Positions 18,020 through 26,373 of a DNA stretch of 64,000 nucleotides are shown here, in pieces. The stretch's first letter is position 1. Each line of letters begins with the position of its first letter. The DNA is from Thermostichus vulcanus str. 'Rupite' (GTDB lineage Bacteria > Cyanobacteriota > Cyanobacteriia > Thermostichales > Thermostichaceae). The stretch spans positions 1 to 64,000 of the forward strand of contig NZ_JAFIRA010000013.1 in assembly GCF_022848905.1 (NCBI RefSeq), read 5' to 3'. Made by a program: the position numbers and the translations under genes. The notes under the pieces are model-generated. The model searched no databases. It saw only the letters and a program-made list of their open reading frames with translations, and was not told the origin of the DNA.

Positions 18020-18736
18020 TTAAACAGTTACTGTAACTTTGCCACATTGCTCATTGGCAGGCACAGCCTCCTGAATCTTTTTCGGGTTGGGCAAGTTCAA
18101 GCTATTCATCAATGCGATGAAGCTCTCCCGTGACCGCAGGGATCCCGTCGCTGGATCCACGAAGCGAGGATTCCACCGTTTTTCTTCCCCAATGGTCGAG
18201 ACTGTCCGCCCTTTGTAATCATGGCCCGGGTAAACCAGGGTTTCATCCGGCAAGCTAAACAGATGCTCGGTTACGTGGTCATACATCAAGCCGGGATCCC
18301 CACTTTGAAAATCGGTTCGCCCACAGCCGCGAATCAACAGGGCATCCCCAGTTAAAATCCGATCCCCATTCACTCGATAGGCCATGTGGCTGTCCGTATG
18401 CCCCAAAGTGGCAATCGCCTCAATTAAGATGGATCCCACCTGCAGGGTTTCCCCATGGGCAATAAAGCGATCGGCACACTGCGCTTTGGCCTGTACGGGC
18501 ACGATCCCTTGGCAACCGGTCAGTTCTCGCAATTTGCCAGTCCCCGTAACATGATCTGCATGAACATGGGTTTCCAAACAGTACTTCAGGTTCAACCCCA
18601 ATTCCCGAATCAACGTCAAATCCCGCTCCACCTGCTCCAGCACAGGATCCACTAGGGCGGCCTCGCCGGTAACGGGATCCGCGATTAAATAGGTGTAGGT
18701 GCCCGTTTCCTGGTCAAACAGTTGTCGAAAGAGCAT
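18020..18736 (-). CDS. metallo-beta-lactamase-fold persulfide dioxygenase-like hydrolase
   Basis: A 238-residue ETHE1/Blh-like protein. The metal motif THVHADHVTG, the GHTDSHMAYRV loop, the aspartate in ILTGDALLIRGCGRTDFQ and the late histidine in VYPGHDYKGRTVSTIGEEKR are the iron-binding set typical of persulfide dioxygenases. GRTDFQ and GHDYKGR separate them from glyoxalase II. The reaction would be glutathione persulfide plus O2 to sulfite. It is divergent from an ArsR-type gene, with 105 bp between them, and heads the strand that carries rhodanese and SulP. This fits a sulfide/persulfide detoxification unit. Confidence 0.85.
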   Translation of the reverse strand: MLFRQLFDQETGTYTYLIADPVTGEAALVDPVLEQVERDLTLIRELGLNLKYCLETHVHADHVTGTGKLRELTGCQGIVPVQAKAQCADRFIAHGETLQVGSILIEAIATLGHTDSHMAYRVNGDRILTGDALLIRGCGRTDFQSGDPGLMYDHVTEHLFSLPDETLVYPGHDYKGRTVSTIGEEKRWNPRFVDPATGSLRSRESFIALMNSLNLPNPKKIQEAVPANEQCGKVTVTV

Positions 18737-18787
18737 AAAGTCCTCCTGGATATCGCTTAAGGCCGCAGCCTCAAATCGCTCTTGTTT

Positions 18788-18803
18788 TTAACTATATAAC
18801 TAA
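18788..18803. promoter_or_regulatory. candidate operator for the ArsR-type repressor
   Basis: TTAACTATATAACTAA is an AT-rich imperfect palindrome (TTA-N2-TATATA-N2-TAA) in the divergent gap between the dioxygenase and arsR-like genes. A TACAAT -10-like box for arsR follows at 18811-18816. Operators of this regulator class are usually AT-rich palindromes placed like this. Binding is inferred. Confidence 0.4.
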
Positions 18804-18841
18804 TTGGTGTTACAATCAAGTCAGTTGAATGGATTGTTCCC

Positions 18842-19201
18842 GTGATGACTCCAGAAGTGCTGAGTAGCGTGGCGGACTATTTCAAGGTGCTCTCGGAGCC
18901 CAGTCGGCTGCAGATCCTTTGCGAGCTGCGGTCTGGCCCCAAAAACGTGACGGAGATCTTGGAGGCCACCGGCATGGGCCAGGCCAATGTTTCCAAACAT
19001 CTGAAGATCTTGGCCCAAGCGGGTATCGTCAGTCGCCAGCCGAAAGGGGTGAGCGTCTACTACCAGATTGTGGATCCCGCCTGTTTTGAGCTGTGTGAGG
19101 TGGTGTGCAATCAGTTGGTTGAGCGGCTCCAACAGCAAGCCCGTCAGCTAGAGCCCCTAGGGGGCGTTTATTCGGGCAAATCTAGCGGGGGAGTCTCCTG
19201 A
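18842..19201 (+). CDS. ArsR/SmtB-family repressor, probably persulfide-sensing
   Basis: A 119-residue winged-helix repressor: FKVLSEPSRLQILCELRSG is helix 2 and GMGQANVSKHLKILAQAGIV the recognition helix. It lacks the CVC metal motif of arsenic sensors. Instead it has Cys27 in helix 2 and Cys81, Cys85 and Cys89 in the last helix. BigR/SqrR persulfide sensors use one cysteine in each of these places to form a tetrasulfide bridge. Divergence from the persulfide-dioxygenase-like gene supports the same role. An arsenite exporter lies 2 kb away beyond an IS, so an arsenic role is the main alternative. It overlaps the convergent DUF202 gene by 34 bp. Confidence 0.75.
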   Translation: MMTPEVLSSVADYFKVLSEPSRLQILCELRSGPKNVTEILEATGMGQANVSKHLKILAQAGIVSRQPKGVSVYYQIVDPACFELCEVVCNQLVERLQQQARQLEPLGGVYSGKSSGGVS

Positions 19202-19599
19202 GGGCGGTTGCGCCACAGCACCAAAGGAATGCTTAATAATCCGAACAAAGCCACCACCCCAGCCATCATCCAAATCACCAGCCGACTCGGGCGAAAATCC
19301 CCCTGCTCAATTTGCTGCAGCACCTGATTGTACCGCCAAGCGGAAAGACCGATCATCAGCACCCCAAACACAACCAACAACAGCCCCAGGTTTTCCGCAT
19401 TCAAGAGGGCATGAACCGGATCCACCTGTCGTGGATCTTGGGCTACATTCGCCTGCAGTTGCCGTAAGAACAAGCTGAAGCGAGCAATGGCAAAGCCAAA
19501 ACCAATCAGAGCAATTGAAGTACGCAACCAAGCCAAAAAGGTGCGTTCGTTAGCTTGATGTTCGCGTTGTCGGTCGGGGGGGAGGTTCATGGGCTCCAT
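19168..19599 (-). CDS. DUF202 (YidH-family) small membrane protein
   Basis: A 143-residue protein opening with NERTFLAWLRTSIALIGFGF, the defining DUF202 motif, followed by two more membrane helices (LGLLLVVFGVLMIGLSAW and LVIWMMAGVVALFGLL). The function of the family is not known. It is convergent with the arsR-like gene and overlaps it by 34 bp at the 3' ends, an arrangement that could let the two messages pair. A TnpB element begins about 30 bp upstream of its start. Confidence 0.8.
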   Translation of the reverse strand: MEPMNLPPDRQREHQANERTFLAWLRTSIALIGFGFAIARFSLFLRQLQANVAQDPRQVDPVHALLNAENLGLLLVVFGVLMIGLSAWRYNQVLQQIEQGDFRPSRLVIWMMAGVVALFGLLSIPLVLWRNRPQETPPLDLPE

Positions 19600-19716
19600 T
19601 TTAGAGCTAGGGATCCTTTACGAAAAGCAGCGTAAAGCCCCCGGTTTCTAACCGGGGGATATAAGCGCACAGGCTGAATTTATTCAGCAACAGAAATAGT
19701 ACATACAATAGTCCCC

Positions 19717-20916
19717 ATGAAACGGGTCACCACCACACTCAAGCTCAAGTTTCTTGACCTCAATGCGGTCAAAGCAGAGATGTTTAACCAGACGGTTTGT
19801 GCGACAACCGAACTGGCAAACGAACTGCTCCGCATCAGTCCAAAGGAACGAAAAGCATTAACAACCGCCAAAGTGGTGACACCACTCAAGTCGGCCCTCT
19901 CCAACCAGGTGATTCGTGTCCTGAAGGGGAAAGCCGGCCAGCGGGTCAAACACTTCAAAGTGTTCTGGCCAGAGGTCAACAACCAAAACTGGAAGCTGCA
20001 CAAAGTAGGTAGCACCTACTCAGTGAGTTTCCCCACGATTCAGGGTGACAAGCGGGTTCCCCTTGAGGTTAGCAGTTCCTACTATGCCGAGCGTCTTGAG
20101 CGCATCCTGGCCGAACAGGATTGTGAACGGGGAACCTTGAAACTCATGAAGCTACGGGGCTGTTGGTACGCGGTTGTATCTATCACTTGGGAAGTTCCCG
20201 AAGTGAAGAGCACAGAGCGGCTGGGTGTTGACCGGGGGCAGAACCGTTTGGCGGTGGCGGCCACCCGTTGGGGTCGGGCGGTGTTTTTTGGGGGTGGAGA
20301 GGTAGCCTATCGTCGTCGTCGTTTCCAGAAGCGTCGTGCCCAGTTGCAACAGGCGGGTAAATACCGAGCACTCAAGCGACTGGAGCGCAAAGAAGCCCGT
20401 TGGATGAGGGCGGTCAACCACACCGTTAGCCGTCGCATTGTGCGGTTTGCCAATGCGGTAAATGCAGATGTGTGGATGGAAGACCTCTCAGGTATCCGCC
20501 AATCCAGACAGAGCCAGAAGGCGCGTTCGGATGCCGGGAAATCGCGCCATACCTGGTCGTACTACGACCTGGAGTGGAAGGTTGCCTACAAGCTGGAGAT
20601 GGCGGGCAGGACGCTGCATAAACGTCCTGCTGCCTACACATCCAAAACCGACCACAGGACGGGGCTGATTGGTAAAAGGAGTGGGCATTTGTTCACCGGG
20701 CAGGACGGGTATTGCTGTGACGCGGACTGGAATGCCGCAATCTTGCTACGCAAGACGCGGAGCGTCATGAACATTGCCCAGTGGGACGGATTCTCGTGTC
20801 CTTTGAGTCTAAAAGAAGCCGTATCTGTAATGGGTACGGTCGGCTCAGGGGATGGGGTATTTGGCAATCCCCTGAACTCCATGAATCCCTCACAGCTTCA
20901 AGCTGTGGGGAGCTAG
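19717..20916 (+). CDS. tnpB: TnpB, RNA-guided nuclease of IS200/IS605 elements
   Basis: A 399-residue TnpB. The RuvC-like catalytic residues are visible: aspartate in RLGVDRGQNRLAVAAT, glutamate in VWMEDLSGIRQ and aspartate in CCDADWNAA. The usual four-cysteine zinc ribbon before the third motif is absent and replaced by YTSKTDHRTGLIGKRSGHLF, as in some cyanobacterial TnpB subgroups. After DADWNAA comes ILLRKTRSV, nine residues encoded by a 24-bp element plus 3 bp (20742-20768). Family members appear to go straight to a VNIANWDG-like sequence here. Despite this insertion the frame is open to the end, so activity is possible but unproven. Confidence 0.85.
   Translation: MKRVTTTLKLKFLDLNAVKAEMFNQTVCATTELANELLRISPKERKALTTAKVVTPLKSALSNQVIRVLKGKAGQRVKHFKVFWPEVNNQNWKLHKVGSTYSVSFPTIQGDKRVPLEVSSSYYAERLERILAEQDCERGTLKLMKLRGCWYAVVSITWEVPEVKSTERLGVDRGQNRLAVAATRWGRAVFFGGGEVAYRRRRFQKRRAQLQQAGKYRALKRLERKEARWMRAVNHTVSRRIVRFANAVNADVWMEDLSGIRQSRQSQKARSDAGKSRHTWSYYDLEWKVAYKLEMAGRTLHKRPAAYTSKTDHRTGLIGKRSGHLFTGQDGYCCDADWNAAILLRKTRSVMNIAQWDGFSCPLSLKEAVSVMGTVGSGDGVFGNPLNSMNPSQLQAVGS
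20742..20765 (+). repeat. 24-bp double mini-hairpin element inside tnpB
   Basis: CTTGC-TAC-GCAAG followed by ACGC-GGA-GCGT, then CAT. Compared with the copies at 49354 and 49381, the first half is identical. The second stem changed on both sides (GTGC/GCAC to ACGC/GCGT), which keeps the pairing. Confidence 0.85.
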
Positions 20917-20979
20917 AAGGGAGAATCCCCCGTTTTATAAACGGGGGAGTGTCAAATTGGAGCCGAACTCTCAACCAAT

Positions 20980-22125
20980 TCACATCTTTCGCAAACAGCG
21001 GGGATCCGGCAGACTTGCCTTCTCAAGCTGGCGGGGAAAGGCAAAAGCCGTACGTTTACACACTTCCACCAACATCAGCATCACTGGCACCTCGATCAGC
21101 ACCCCTACCACCGTAGCCAATGCAGCCCCCGAATTTAACCCAAACAACACCACTGCTGTTGCGATGGCCACCTCAAAATGATTGCTGGCTCCGATCAGCG
21201 CTGCTGGAGCCGCGTCCTCATAGGACAAACCCAATTTTTGTCCGGCCACATAGGTAATGCCAAAGATTAGATTGGTTTGAATAAAAAGGGGCACTGCAAT
21301 CAAGAAAATGTGCAATGGGTTTTCGACGATCAGCTCCCCTTTGAAAGCAAAGAGCAACACTAAAGTCACCAACAAAGCCGTAATCGCCACCGGGTTCAGG
21401 AAGTGTAAAAACTGTTGGTCAAACCATTCTTTCCCTTTGGTTCTCAGAATCCAATATCGGGATCCCATCCCAGCCACCAACGGTAACCCCACATAAATAG
21501 CTACCGAGAGCAAAAGGGTTTGCCAGGGCACCGTCAGATCGCTCATGGACAACAGCCATCGCCCCAGCGGTGCATAGAGAACTAGCATCGCCAGCGAATT
21601 CACCGCCACCATCACCAAAGTATGCCCTTGATTGCCATAGCTGAGGTAACCCCACATCAGTACCATCGCCGTACAGGGAGCAATACCCAACAAAATCGTC
21701 CCAGCAATATACGAATGGCTCAGGCTCACTTCCACGCCGCGAATCACCTCAGTGCCCGCCAACCAAGGCTGAAAAAGCCAACCCAGGAAAAATTGAGCGA
21801 TCACCACCATCGTGAAGGGCTTGATCAACCAGTTCACCACTAAGGTCAACAGCACCGGCTTGGGAGATTTCAGGGCATGAGCCGCCTGGCCAAAATCAAT
21901 TTTGACCATGATCGGATACATCATGAAAAACAGGCAAATGGCGATCGGAATCGAAACCTGGTAGATACTGAGAGCATCCAGCGTCACTGCCACCTGTGGA
22001 AACCACCGCCCCAAGAGGATCCCGGCCACGATACAAAGGGCTACCCAAACGGTCAGGTAACGCTCAAAAAAACTCAAGGATCCGCCAACAGAGGGCGCTT
22101 TCAGGTCAGATTCAGTCAGGGCCAT
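20980..22125 (-). CDS. ACR3-family arsenite efflux transporter
   Basis: A 381-residue membrane protein of the bile acid/arsenite/riboflavin transporter superfamily. It has ten hydrophobic segments and the ACR3 motif [20 protein letters not shown], whose cysteine is essential in studied members. [19 protein letters not shown] is the second core motif. It pumps arsenite out of the cell using the proton gradient. I prefer the start at 22125 ([12 protein letters not shown]) over an ATG at 22191. The C-terminal tail after [11 protein letters not shown] looks unusual, and the TnpB element ends only about 25 bp beyond the stop, so the insertion may have replaced the native 3' end. Confidence 0.9.
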   Translation of the reverse strand: MALTESDLKAPSVGGSLSFFERYLTVWVALCIVAGILLGRWFPQVAVTLDALSIYQVSIPIAICLFFMMYPIMVKIDFGQAAHALKSPKPVLLTLVVNWLIKPFTMVVIAQFFLGWLFQPWLAGTEVIRGVEVSLSHSYIAGTILLGIAPCTAMVLMWGYLSYGNQGHTLVMVAVNSLAMLVLYAPLGRWLLSMSDLTVPWQTLLLSVAIYVGLPLVAGMGSRYWILRTKGKEWFDQQFLHFLNPVAITALLVTLVLLFAFKGELIVENPLHIFLIAVPLFIQTNLIFGITYVAGQKLGLSYEDAAPAALIGASNHFEVAIATAVVLFGLNSGAALATVVGVLIEVPVMLMLVEVCKRTAFAFPRQLEKASLPDPRCLRKM

Positions 22126-22266
22126 GGTCAGAAGTTTTGCTGAGAAACCGGATCCGCAGGGATCCTGAACAGTGTTCTCAGGATACATCAAAAAAAATTG
22201 TTGGGCTTAGCCTTCTCCGTTAGCCTTCTATTCTGATGCTGATGCATAAAAGCAAAGCCATTTAGA

Positions 22267-23184
22267 TCACTGCCCTCGATAGATATTCATGATCTGCTGC
22301 AACAAGCGAATCGCTTCCGCCTTCGGTCTTTGAAAGGAATTGCGTCCGATAATCGAGCCAAAGCCACCTCCATCCCGAATGCCGCGAATTTCTTCGAGCA
22401 GTTCTGCTTCCCCAATCGCAGGCCCACCGGAAAAAATTACGATCCGCCGCCCATCAAAAGCACATTGCACCACATGTCGCACGCGATCTGCCAAGGTTGA
22501 AATCGGGATCCCTTCTTTTTCATAAACCTTGCGGGCTGCTTCCTGTTCAATATGAGCGGTGGGCAATTTGACCTTGATGATGTGGGCTCCCAACTGGGCT
22601 GCAATATGGGCCGCATAGCCACAAATATCGATGGCAGTTTCCCCCTGCTTAGAAATGCCGGATCCGCGAGGATAAGACCAGATCACCACCACCAACCCGT
22701 ACTGTTTTGCCTCTTCAGCAATGGCACGGATCTGTTCATACATCTCAAAGCGGTAGCTAGAGCCGGGATAAATGGTAAAGCCGATGCCCACACAACCCAA
22801 GCGCAGCGCATCCGCCACACTGCCAGTAATGGCCTGAATCGGATCCGCCTCATTTTGCAGAAGATCGTGGTCATTCAGTTTCAAAATCAACGGGATCTGT
22901 CCAGCAAATTCTCGTGCCCCGGCCTCCAAAAAACCCAATGGGGCTGCATAGGCATTGCAACCGGCTTCGATGGCCAACTGAAAGTGATAGCGCGGATCGT
23001 AGGCCGGCGGGTTGGGAGCAAAACTGCGGGCCGGGCCATGTTCAAACCCCTGATCCACGGGCAAAATCACCAATTTCCCCGTGCCTGCCAGGGATCCCTG
23101 TTCTAGCAGTCGGGCTAGGTTGGTCAGGGTGCCAGGGTTGTCGCTGCCATACCAGGAGAGGATCTTTTGCGTAATCTCAGACAT
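22267..23184 (-). CDS. fbaB: class I fructose-bisphosphate aldolase, FbaB/DhnA type
   Basis: A 305-residue beta/alpha-barrel aldolase. ILPVDQGFEHGPARSF is the phosphate-binding opening of the DhnA-type family, and the Schiff-base lysine is in AHIIKVKLPTAH. The glycine loops IFSGGPAIGEAE and GGGFGSIIGRNSFQR hold the C1 phosphate. It cleaves fructose 1,6-bisphosphate without a metal. Many cyanobacteria use a class II enzyme in the Calvin cycle and keep a class I enzyme as a second isozyme. It is a single gene on its own. Confidence 0.93.
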   Translation of the reverse strand: MSEITQKILSWYGSDNPGTLTNLARLLEQGSLAGTGKLVILPVDQGFEHGPARSFAPNPPAYDPRYHFQLAIEAGCNAYAAPLGFLEAGAREFAGQIPLILKLNDHDLLQNEADPIQAITGSVADALRLGCVGIGFTIYPGSSYRFEMYEQIRAIAEEAKQYGLVVVIWSYPRGSGISKQGETAIDICGYAAHIAAQLGAHIIKVKLPTAHIEQEAARKVYEKEGIPISTLADRVRHVVQCAFDGRRIVIFSGGPAIGEAELLEEIRGIRDGGGFGSIIGRNSFQRPKAEAIRLLQQIMNIYRGQ

Positions 23185-23319
23185 GGGAGGAAGTGAGAAG
23201 TAATGATTTCAGGCTAACCTTCTCTCCTGAGAGGAGACTGAGTGGGCCATCTTCTAATCCGGGTCGATGCGGCCTAGAATGTCCCTGGGATCGCTGTTGC
23301 AGGGAGAGGAGCGCAAGCC

Positions 23320-23781
23320 ATGGTGAAATCCGATTCTGCCCACTTGCTTACCCCTGATTTTCGCCTCAGTTTGGCCATTCTGGCTCTGTCGGTACCCTTG
23401 TTTTGGCTGTCTTTTTGGGCAGCATTGGTGGTGGGGCTATTTGGCCTGTTTTTGCTGGTGCAAACCTCCCTGATTGGGCTGGCCTTTACCAAAACGGCTT
23501 TGCAAGTGTATAGCGGCTCCAAACGGATTCGAGAGTTTCCCTACAGCGAGTGGCAAGACTGGCAAATTTTCTGGCCTTCGCTGCCGATTTTGTTCTTTTT
23601 CCGGGAAACCCAGAGCATTCATTTTTTGCCGATGTTGTTCAATCCTGCCGAATTGCAAAGCTGCTTGGAACAACGGGTGGGGTATCTCCATCCGAAGCCA
23701 GAACCCTTGACTTCAGCAACAGAGAATAGCTCGGGATCCCCAGGCGTAGCCAAGTCAAAACAGGCCCCATCCAGTCGATGA
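23320..23781 (+). CDS. DUF3119-family membrane protein
   Basis: A 153-residue protein with two adjacent hydrophobic helices (LSLAILALSVPLFWLSFWAA and VVGLFGLFLLVQTSLIG). The conserved cyanobacterial/plastid block follows: RIREFPYSEWQDWQIFWPSL and FFFRETQSIHFLPMLFNP. The family occurs in cyanobacteria and plants; a plastid role is likely but the biochemical function is not known to me. It ends 6 bp before pgeF and may share its message. The last 30 residues are low-complexity. Confidence 0.8.
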   Translation: MVKSDSAHLLTPDFRLSLAILALSVPLFWLSFWAALVVGLFGLFLLVQTSLIGLAFTKTALQVYSGSKRIREFPYSEWQDWQIFWPSLPILFFFRETQSIHFLPMLFNPAELQSCLEQRVGYLHPKPEPLTSATENSSGSPGVAKSKQAPSSR

Positions 23782-23787
23782 CCCCCC

Positions 23788-24600
23788 ATGCACAGTTCTA
23801 AGATGTGGGTTTGGCAACAAACGGAGGGCTTTCGCTGGTTACAGTGTCAGCTTTTGGCGGATTGGCCCCACGCTTTTGGTTGTCGAGATATTCACCCCCA
23901 TAAGCCACCCCAGTTGGCCGCCCAGTTAAAACTTCCTCCCCAACGAGCCGTGTGGGGTCACCAGGTGCATGGCCCCGATTGGATTTGGGCAGACGAAGTT
24001 GAGCTAGCTGCAACGACACATCACTCAACGTTACCTGAACCATCCTCCGAGGACAGAGAAGTTGTCGTAACTCGCCCACAGGTGGATGCCATTATTGCCC
24101 GCCAGGGATCCGACTCCGCTTGGGTATGTACCGCCGATTGTGTGCCGATTTTGGTGGCCAGCCGGGAGTGGGTAGCGGCCATTCACGCTGGATGGAGAGG
24201 AACCGCCGCCCGCATTTTGCCCAACGTGTTGCAACAGTTTACCCAAGCCGGGATCCCTGCTGAACAGATCCGCATCGCCATCGGGCCAGCCATTTCCGGT
24301 GCCGTTTACCAAGTCTCCGAAGCAGTGGCAGAGCAGGTCTTGCAAACCCTTCCTCCCTCGCCAGTAGCCCGTTCAGCCCTCCTAGAAGATCCTCATCCGG
24401 GTAAAGTGCGTCTGGATCTGCGTCAGGTCAACCAAGCCCAAGCCCAACTCTACGGGATTCCGCCCCAGCATATTGCCCTTAGCCCCCATTGCACCCTCAG
24501 CCAGCCGCAAGATTTTTTTTCCTACCGCCGCGATGGATCCCTAAAAGATGAACAGGGTCGCCATTGTGTGCAGTGGTCGGGGATTGGTCTGCGGGCCTAG
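23788..24600 (+). CDS. pgeF: peptidoglycan editing factor PgeF (laccase-domain YfiH family)
   Basis: A 270-residue protein with the metal-site histidines and cysteine of the family: WGHQVHGPDWIW, VCTADCVPILV and AAIHAGWRGTAARI. The segments GPAISGAVYQVSEAV and DLRQVNQAQ are also typical. Members were first called polyphenol oxidases; work in E. coli shows that YfiH removes wrong amino acids from peptidoglycan precursors, so the enzyme should act in the cytosol on UDP-MurNAc intermediates. It follows the DUF3119 gene by 6 bp. Confidence 0.92.
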   Translation: MHSSKMWVWQQTEGFRWLQCQLLADWPHAFGCRDIHPHKPPQLAAQLKLPPQRAVWGHQVHGPDWIWADEVELAATTHHSTLPEPSSEDREVVVTRPQVDAIIARQGSDSAWVCTADCVPILVASREWVAAIHAGWRGTAARILPNVLQQFTQAGIPAEQIRIAIGPAISGAVYQVSEAVAEQVLQTLPPSPVARSALLEDPHPGKVRLDLRQVNQAQAQLYGIPPQHIALSPHCTLSQPQDFFSYRRDGSLKDEQGRHCVQWSGIGLRA

Positions 24601-24660
24601 CCAGATAAAATTGGGAATAATAGCCGTAATACTATGACTGCTATGACTGAGGAAGATCCC

Positions 24661-24990
24661 ATGCTTCGGAGTGCTGGATTGTTTTTTATGGTTCTGTCTC
24701 TCGGTCTGGCTTCGCTAGAAGGCGCACAGGCCCAAACGTCTTTGACAGGGATCAATCGCGCCAGTCAAATGCAGATCAATATCGGGGGCCGTGGGGGTTC
24801 GACTGCACCCGCTGCTACCGCTGGATCTGAGGCAGAAATGGATCCCTCAGTCCCTTCGCCACAAATGTGGGCAGAATGGCATATTCGGGCCAATGTCTGC
24901 ACCGGAAACCTATCCACAGAAGAGTTGGCAGCACTCTTTCCAATGGTGAATCAAGCCTTAGTAGATACTGTCTGTCAGAGGGGAAGTTAG
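24661..24990 (+). CDS. small secreted protein of unknown function
   Basis: 109 residues from the ATG at 24661, chosen because it places a signal peptide (SAGLFFMVLSLGLASLEGA, cleavage near QAQ) at the N-terminus. An ATG at 24634 would add nine residues. The mature part is about 85 residues with an alanine/glycine-rich linker. A C-terminal block with two cysteines (WHIRANVCTGNLSTEELAAL and VDTVCQRGS) could form one disulfide in the periplasm. I do not recognise the family. It stands 60 bp after pgeF. Confidence 0.6.
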   Translation: MLRSAGLFFMVLSLGLASLEGAQAQTSLTGINRASQMQINIGGRGGSTAPAATAGSEAEMDPSVPSPQMWAEWHIRANVCTGNLSTEELAALFPMVNQALVDTVCQRGS

Positions 24991-25183
24991 CCAGTTAGAT
25001 CTCATTAGATCTCATTTGGCAAAACAAAACTATCTAAAGTAGAGAAGTAGAGATCGTTGCTGCTTGGCGTACCAGTTGTTTGAGTGCTTAATATGAATCT
25101 GAATCGCCCCAACCAAGCCCTAGTCCCTATCATGTAGACTGAGAAAGCTGTAAGGTAAAACGAACGTCCAAGGTCGCTGCTGC

Positions 25184-25576
25184 ATGGATTTTGAGAAACT
25201 ACTGGAAGAGTGGGTTGCAGCCTTCACTGAAGCTGCCGAAGACAGCCTAGCCTCTCTGGAAACCTTCCTCATCGAGCTGGCGGGACAACTGGCCGTACCC
25301 TTGGAGGAAACCTTTAACCAATGGGAGCAATTTTGGGGGGTCAATGAGCCAGAACCGGATCCGGAGCGCTCCAACGAAACATTCAGTACCAGTAGCGTGT
25401 ATGTCAGCCCGATTGGCTTTGGTGGCTTGGTTGTCTACACTTACATCGCCTCTCCTCCCGGTTGTATTGGGGATCCCACCTGTCGTTACAATGCCCATTC
25501 CCCCGAGTTGCGCTGCGCCGTTAACCCCTGTGGCCCCTGTGAAGGTTGCCCCCATTACGAAAAAGCGGATGTATAG
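25184..25576 (+). CDS. cysteine-rich DUF6464-like protein
   Basis: A 130-residue acidic protein. The first 50 residues are amphipathic helix ([20 protein letters not shown]). The C-terminus has the cysteine block [19 protein letters not shown] followed by [17 protein letters not shown], six cysteines with a histidine, which resembles the cyanobacterial DUF6464 family and suggests a bound metal or cluster. Function unknown. It ends 2 bp before the chosen pyrF start, so translation of the two is likely coupled. The 193 bp upstream contain no gene, only a tandem AGATCTCATT repeat. Confidence 0.65.
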   Translation: MDFEKLLEEWVAAFTEAAEDSLASLETFLIELAGQLAVPLEETFNQWEQFWGVNEPEPDPERSNETFSTSSVYVSPIGFGGLVVYTYIASPPGCIGDPTCRYNAHSPELRCAVNPCGPCEGCPHYEKADV

Positions 25577-25578
25577 CC

Positions 25579-26373
25579 ATGGGGATCCCGACTTCTGTGC
25601 AGAACCCTTCCGTTGGGTCTGCTGTGTCTTTACCTTCTAGCACCAACTTGCCGCTGAACCCCTGTGAGAAGCTTATTGTTGCCCTCGATACAGACTCTCT
25701 GGAGCAGGCTTTAGAGTGGGTAGATCTCCTGCCCCAAGTGCTGTGGTGGAAGGTGGGTTCAGAGCTGTTCACAGCGGTGGGATCCCCGATTTTGCAGGCT
25801 CTAAAGGAGCGGGGCAAACGGATTTTTTTGGATTTGAAACTGCACGATATTCCCAATACCGTTGGCCGTGCGACTCGAGTGGCCGTCAGCTACGGCGTGG
25901 ATTTGCTCACCATTCATGCCAGTGGTGGGAGTGCCATGATGCGTGCAGCAGCTGAAGCAGCCCAATCCAGCTCTTGCCGGTTGTTGGCGGTTACCCTCCT
26001 CACCAGCCTCAGCCCTGAACAGGTGCAGCAAGAGTTGGGTATTGGCGAGGATCCTGCTGACTACATCCTACATTTGGCCCAACTGGCCCAAGCACAAGGG
26101 TTGACCGGCCTGGTTTGCTCTCCCCAAGAGGTGTCGCGGCTGCGTCAGGCTTTCGGATCCGAAGTTTTGCTGGTTACCCCAGGCATTCGTTTCAGCCCTA
26201 CCAATACAGGCAATGACGCGCTACACCGTCTGGAGGATGACCAACAACGGATTTGGACCCCGGCTAGAGCCTTGCAGGCAGGGGCAGATTATTTGGTGGT
26301 GGGTCGCCCAGTGACCGCTGCTCCGGATCCGGTTGCTGCCTTTCAACAGTTGTGTGATGCTGCTGCCCATTAA
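25579..26373 (+). CDS. pyrF: orotidine 5'-phosphate decarboxylase
   Basis: PyrF makes UMP from orotidine monophosphate, the last step of pyrimidine synthesis. The 264-residue protein starts at the ATG at 25579; an upstream ATG at 25546 lies within the preceding gene. Substrate motifs are [13 protein letters not shown], the catalytic lysine tetrad in [17 protein letters not shown], and VTPGIRF with [12 protein letters not shown] near the C-terminus. The first 28 residues are extra to the barrel. pyrB is 19 kb away, so the pathway is not clustered. Confidence 0.95.
   Translation: MGIPTSVQNPSVGSAVSLPSSTNLPLNPCEKLIVALDTDSLEQALEWVDLLPQVLWWKVGSELFTAVGSPILQALKERGKRIFLDLKLHDIPNTVGRATRVAVSYGVDLLTIHASGGSAMMRAAAEAAQSSSCRLLAVTLLTSLSPEQVQQELGIGEDPADYILHLAQLAQAQGLTGLVCSPQEVSRLRQAFGSEVLLVTPGIRFSPTNTGNDALHRLEDDQQRIWTPARALQAGADYLVVGRPVTAAPDPVAAFQQLCDAAAH

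Larger units (their letters stand above)
19630..20955 (+). mobile_element. IS1341-type element carrying only tnpB
   Basis: Left end: a 9-bp stem hairpin CCCCCGGTT/AACCGGGGG with loop TCT at 19638-19658. Right end: CCCCCGTTT/AAACGGGGG with loop TAT at 20927-20947, followed by GGAGTGTCAA, the usual 3' end of this type. No tnpA is present, so it needs a TnpA supplied from elsewhere. The 3' end, including the hairpin CACAGCTT/AAGCTGTG at 20891-20907, is where a guide (omega) RNA is made in studied TnpB elements; its guide would read into flanking DNA after 20955. Confidence 0.75.

Noticed and set aside
18842-19201. Calling the ArsR-type gene an arsenic sensor because of the nearby ACR3 exporter
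   Set aside because: It has no CVC motif in the recognition region, and its cysteines and divergent partner fit a persulfide sensor better; an arsenic role is left as the alternative.
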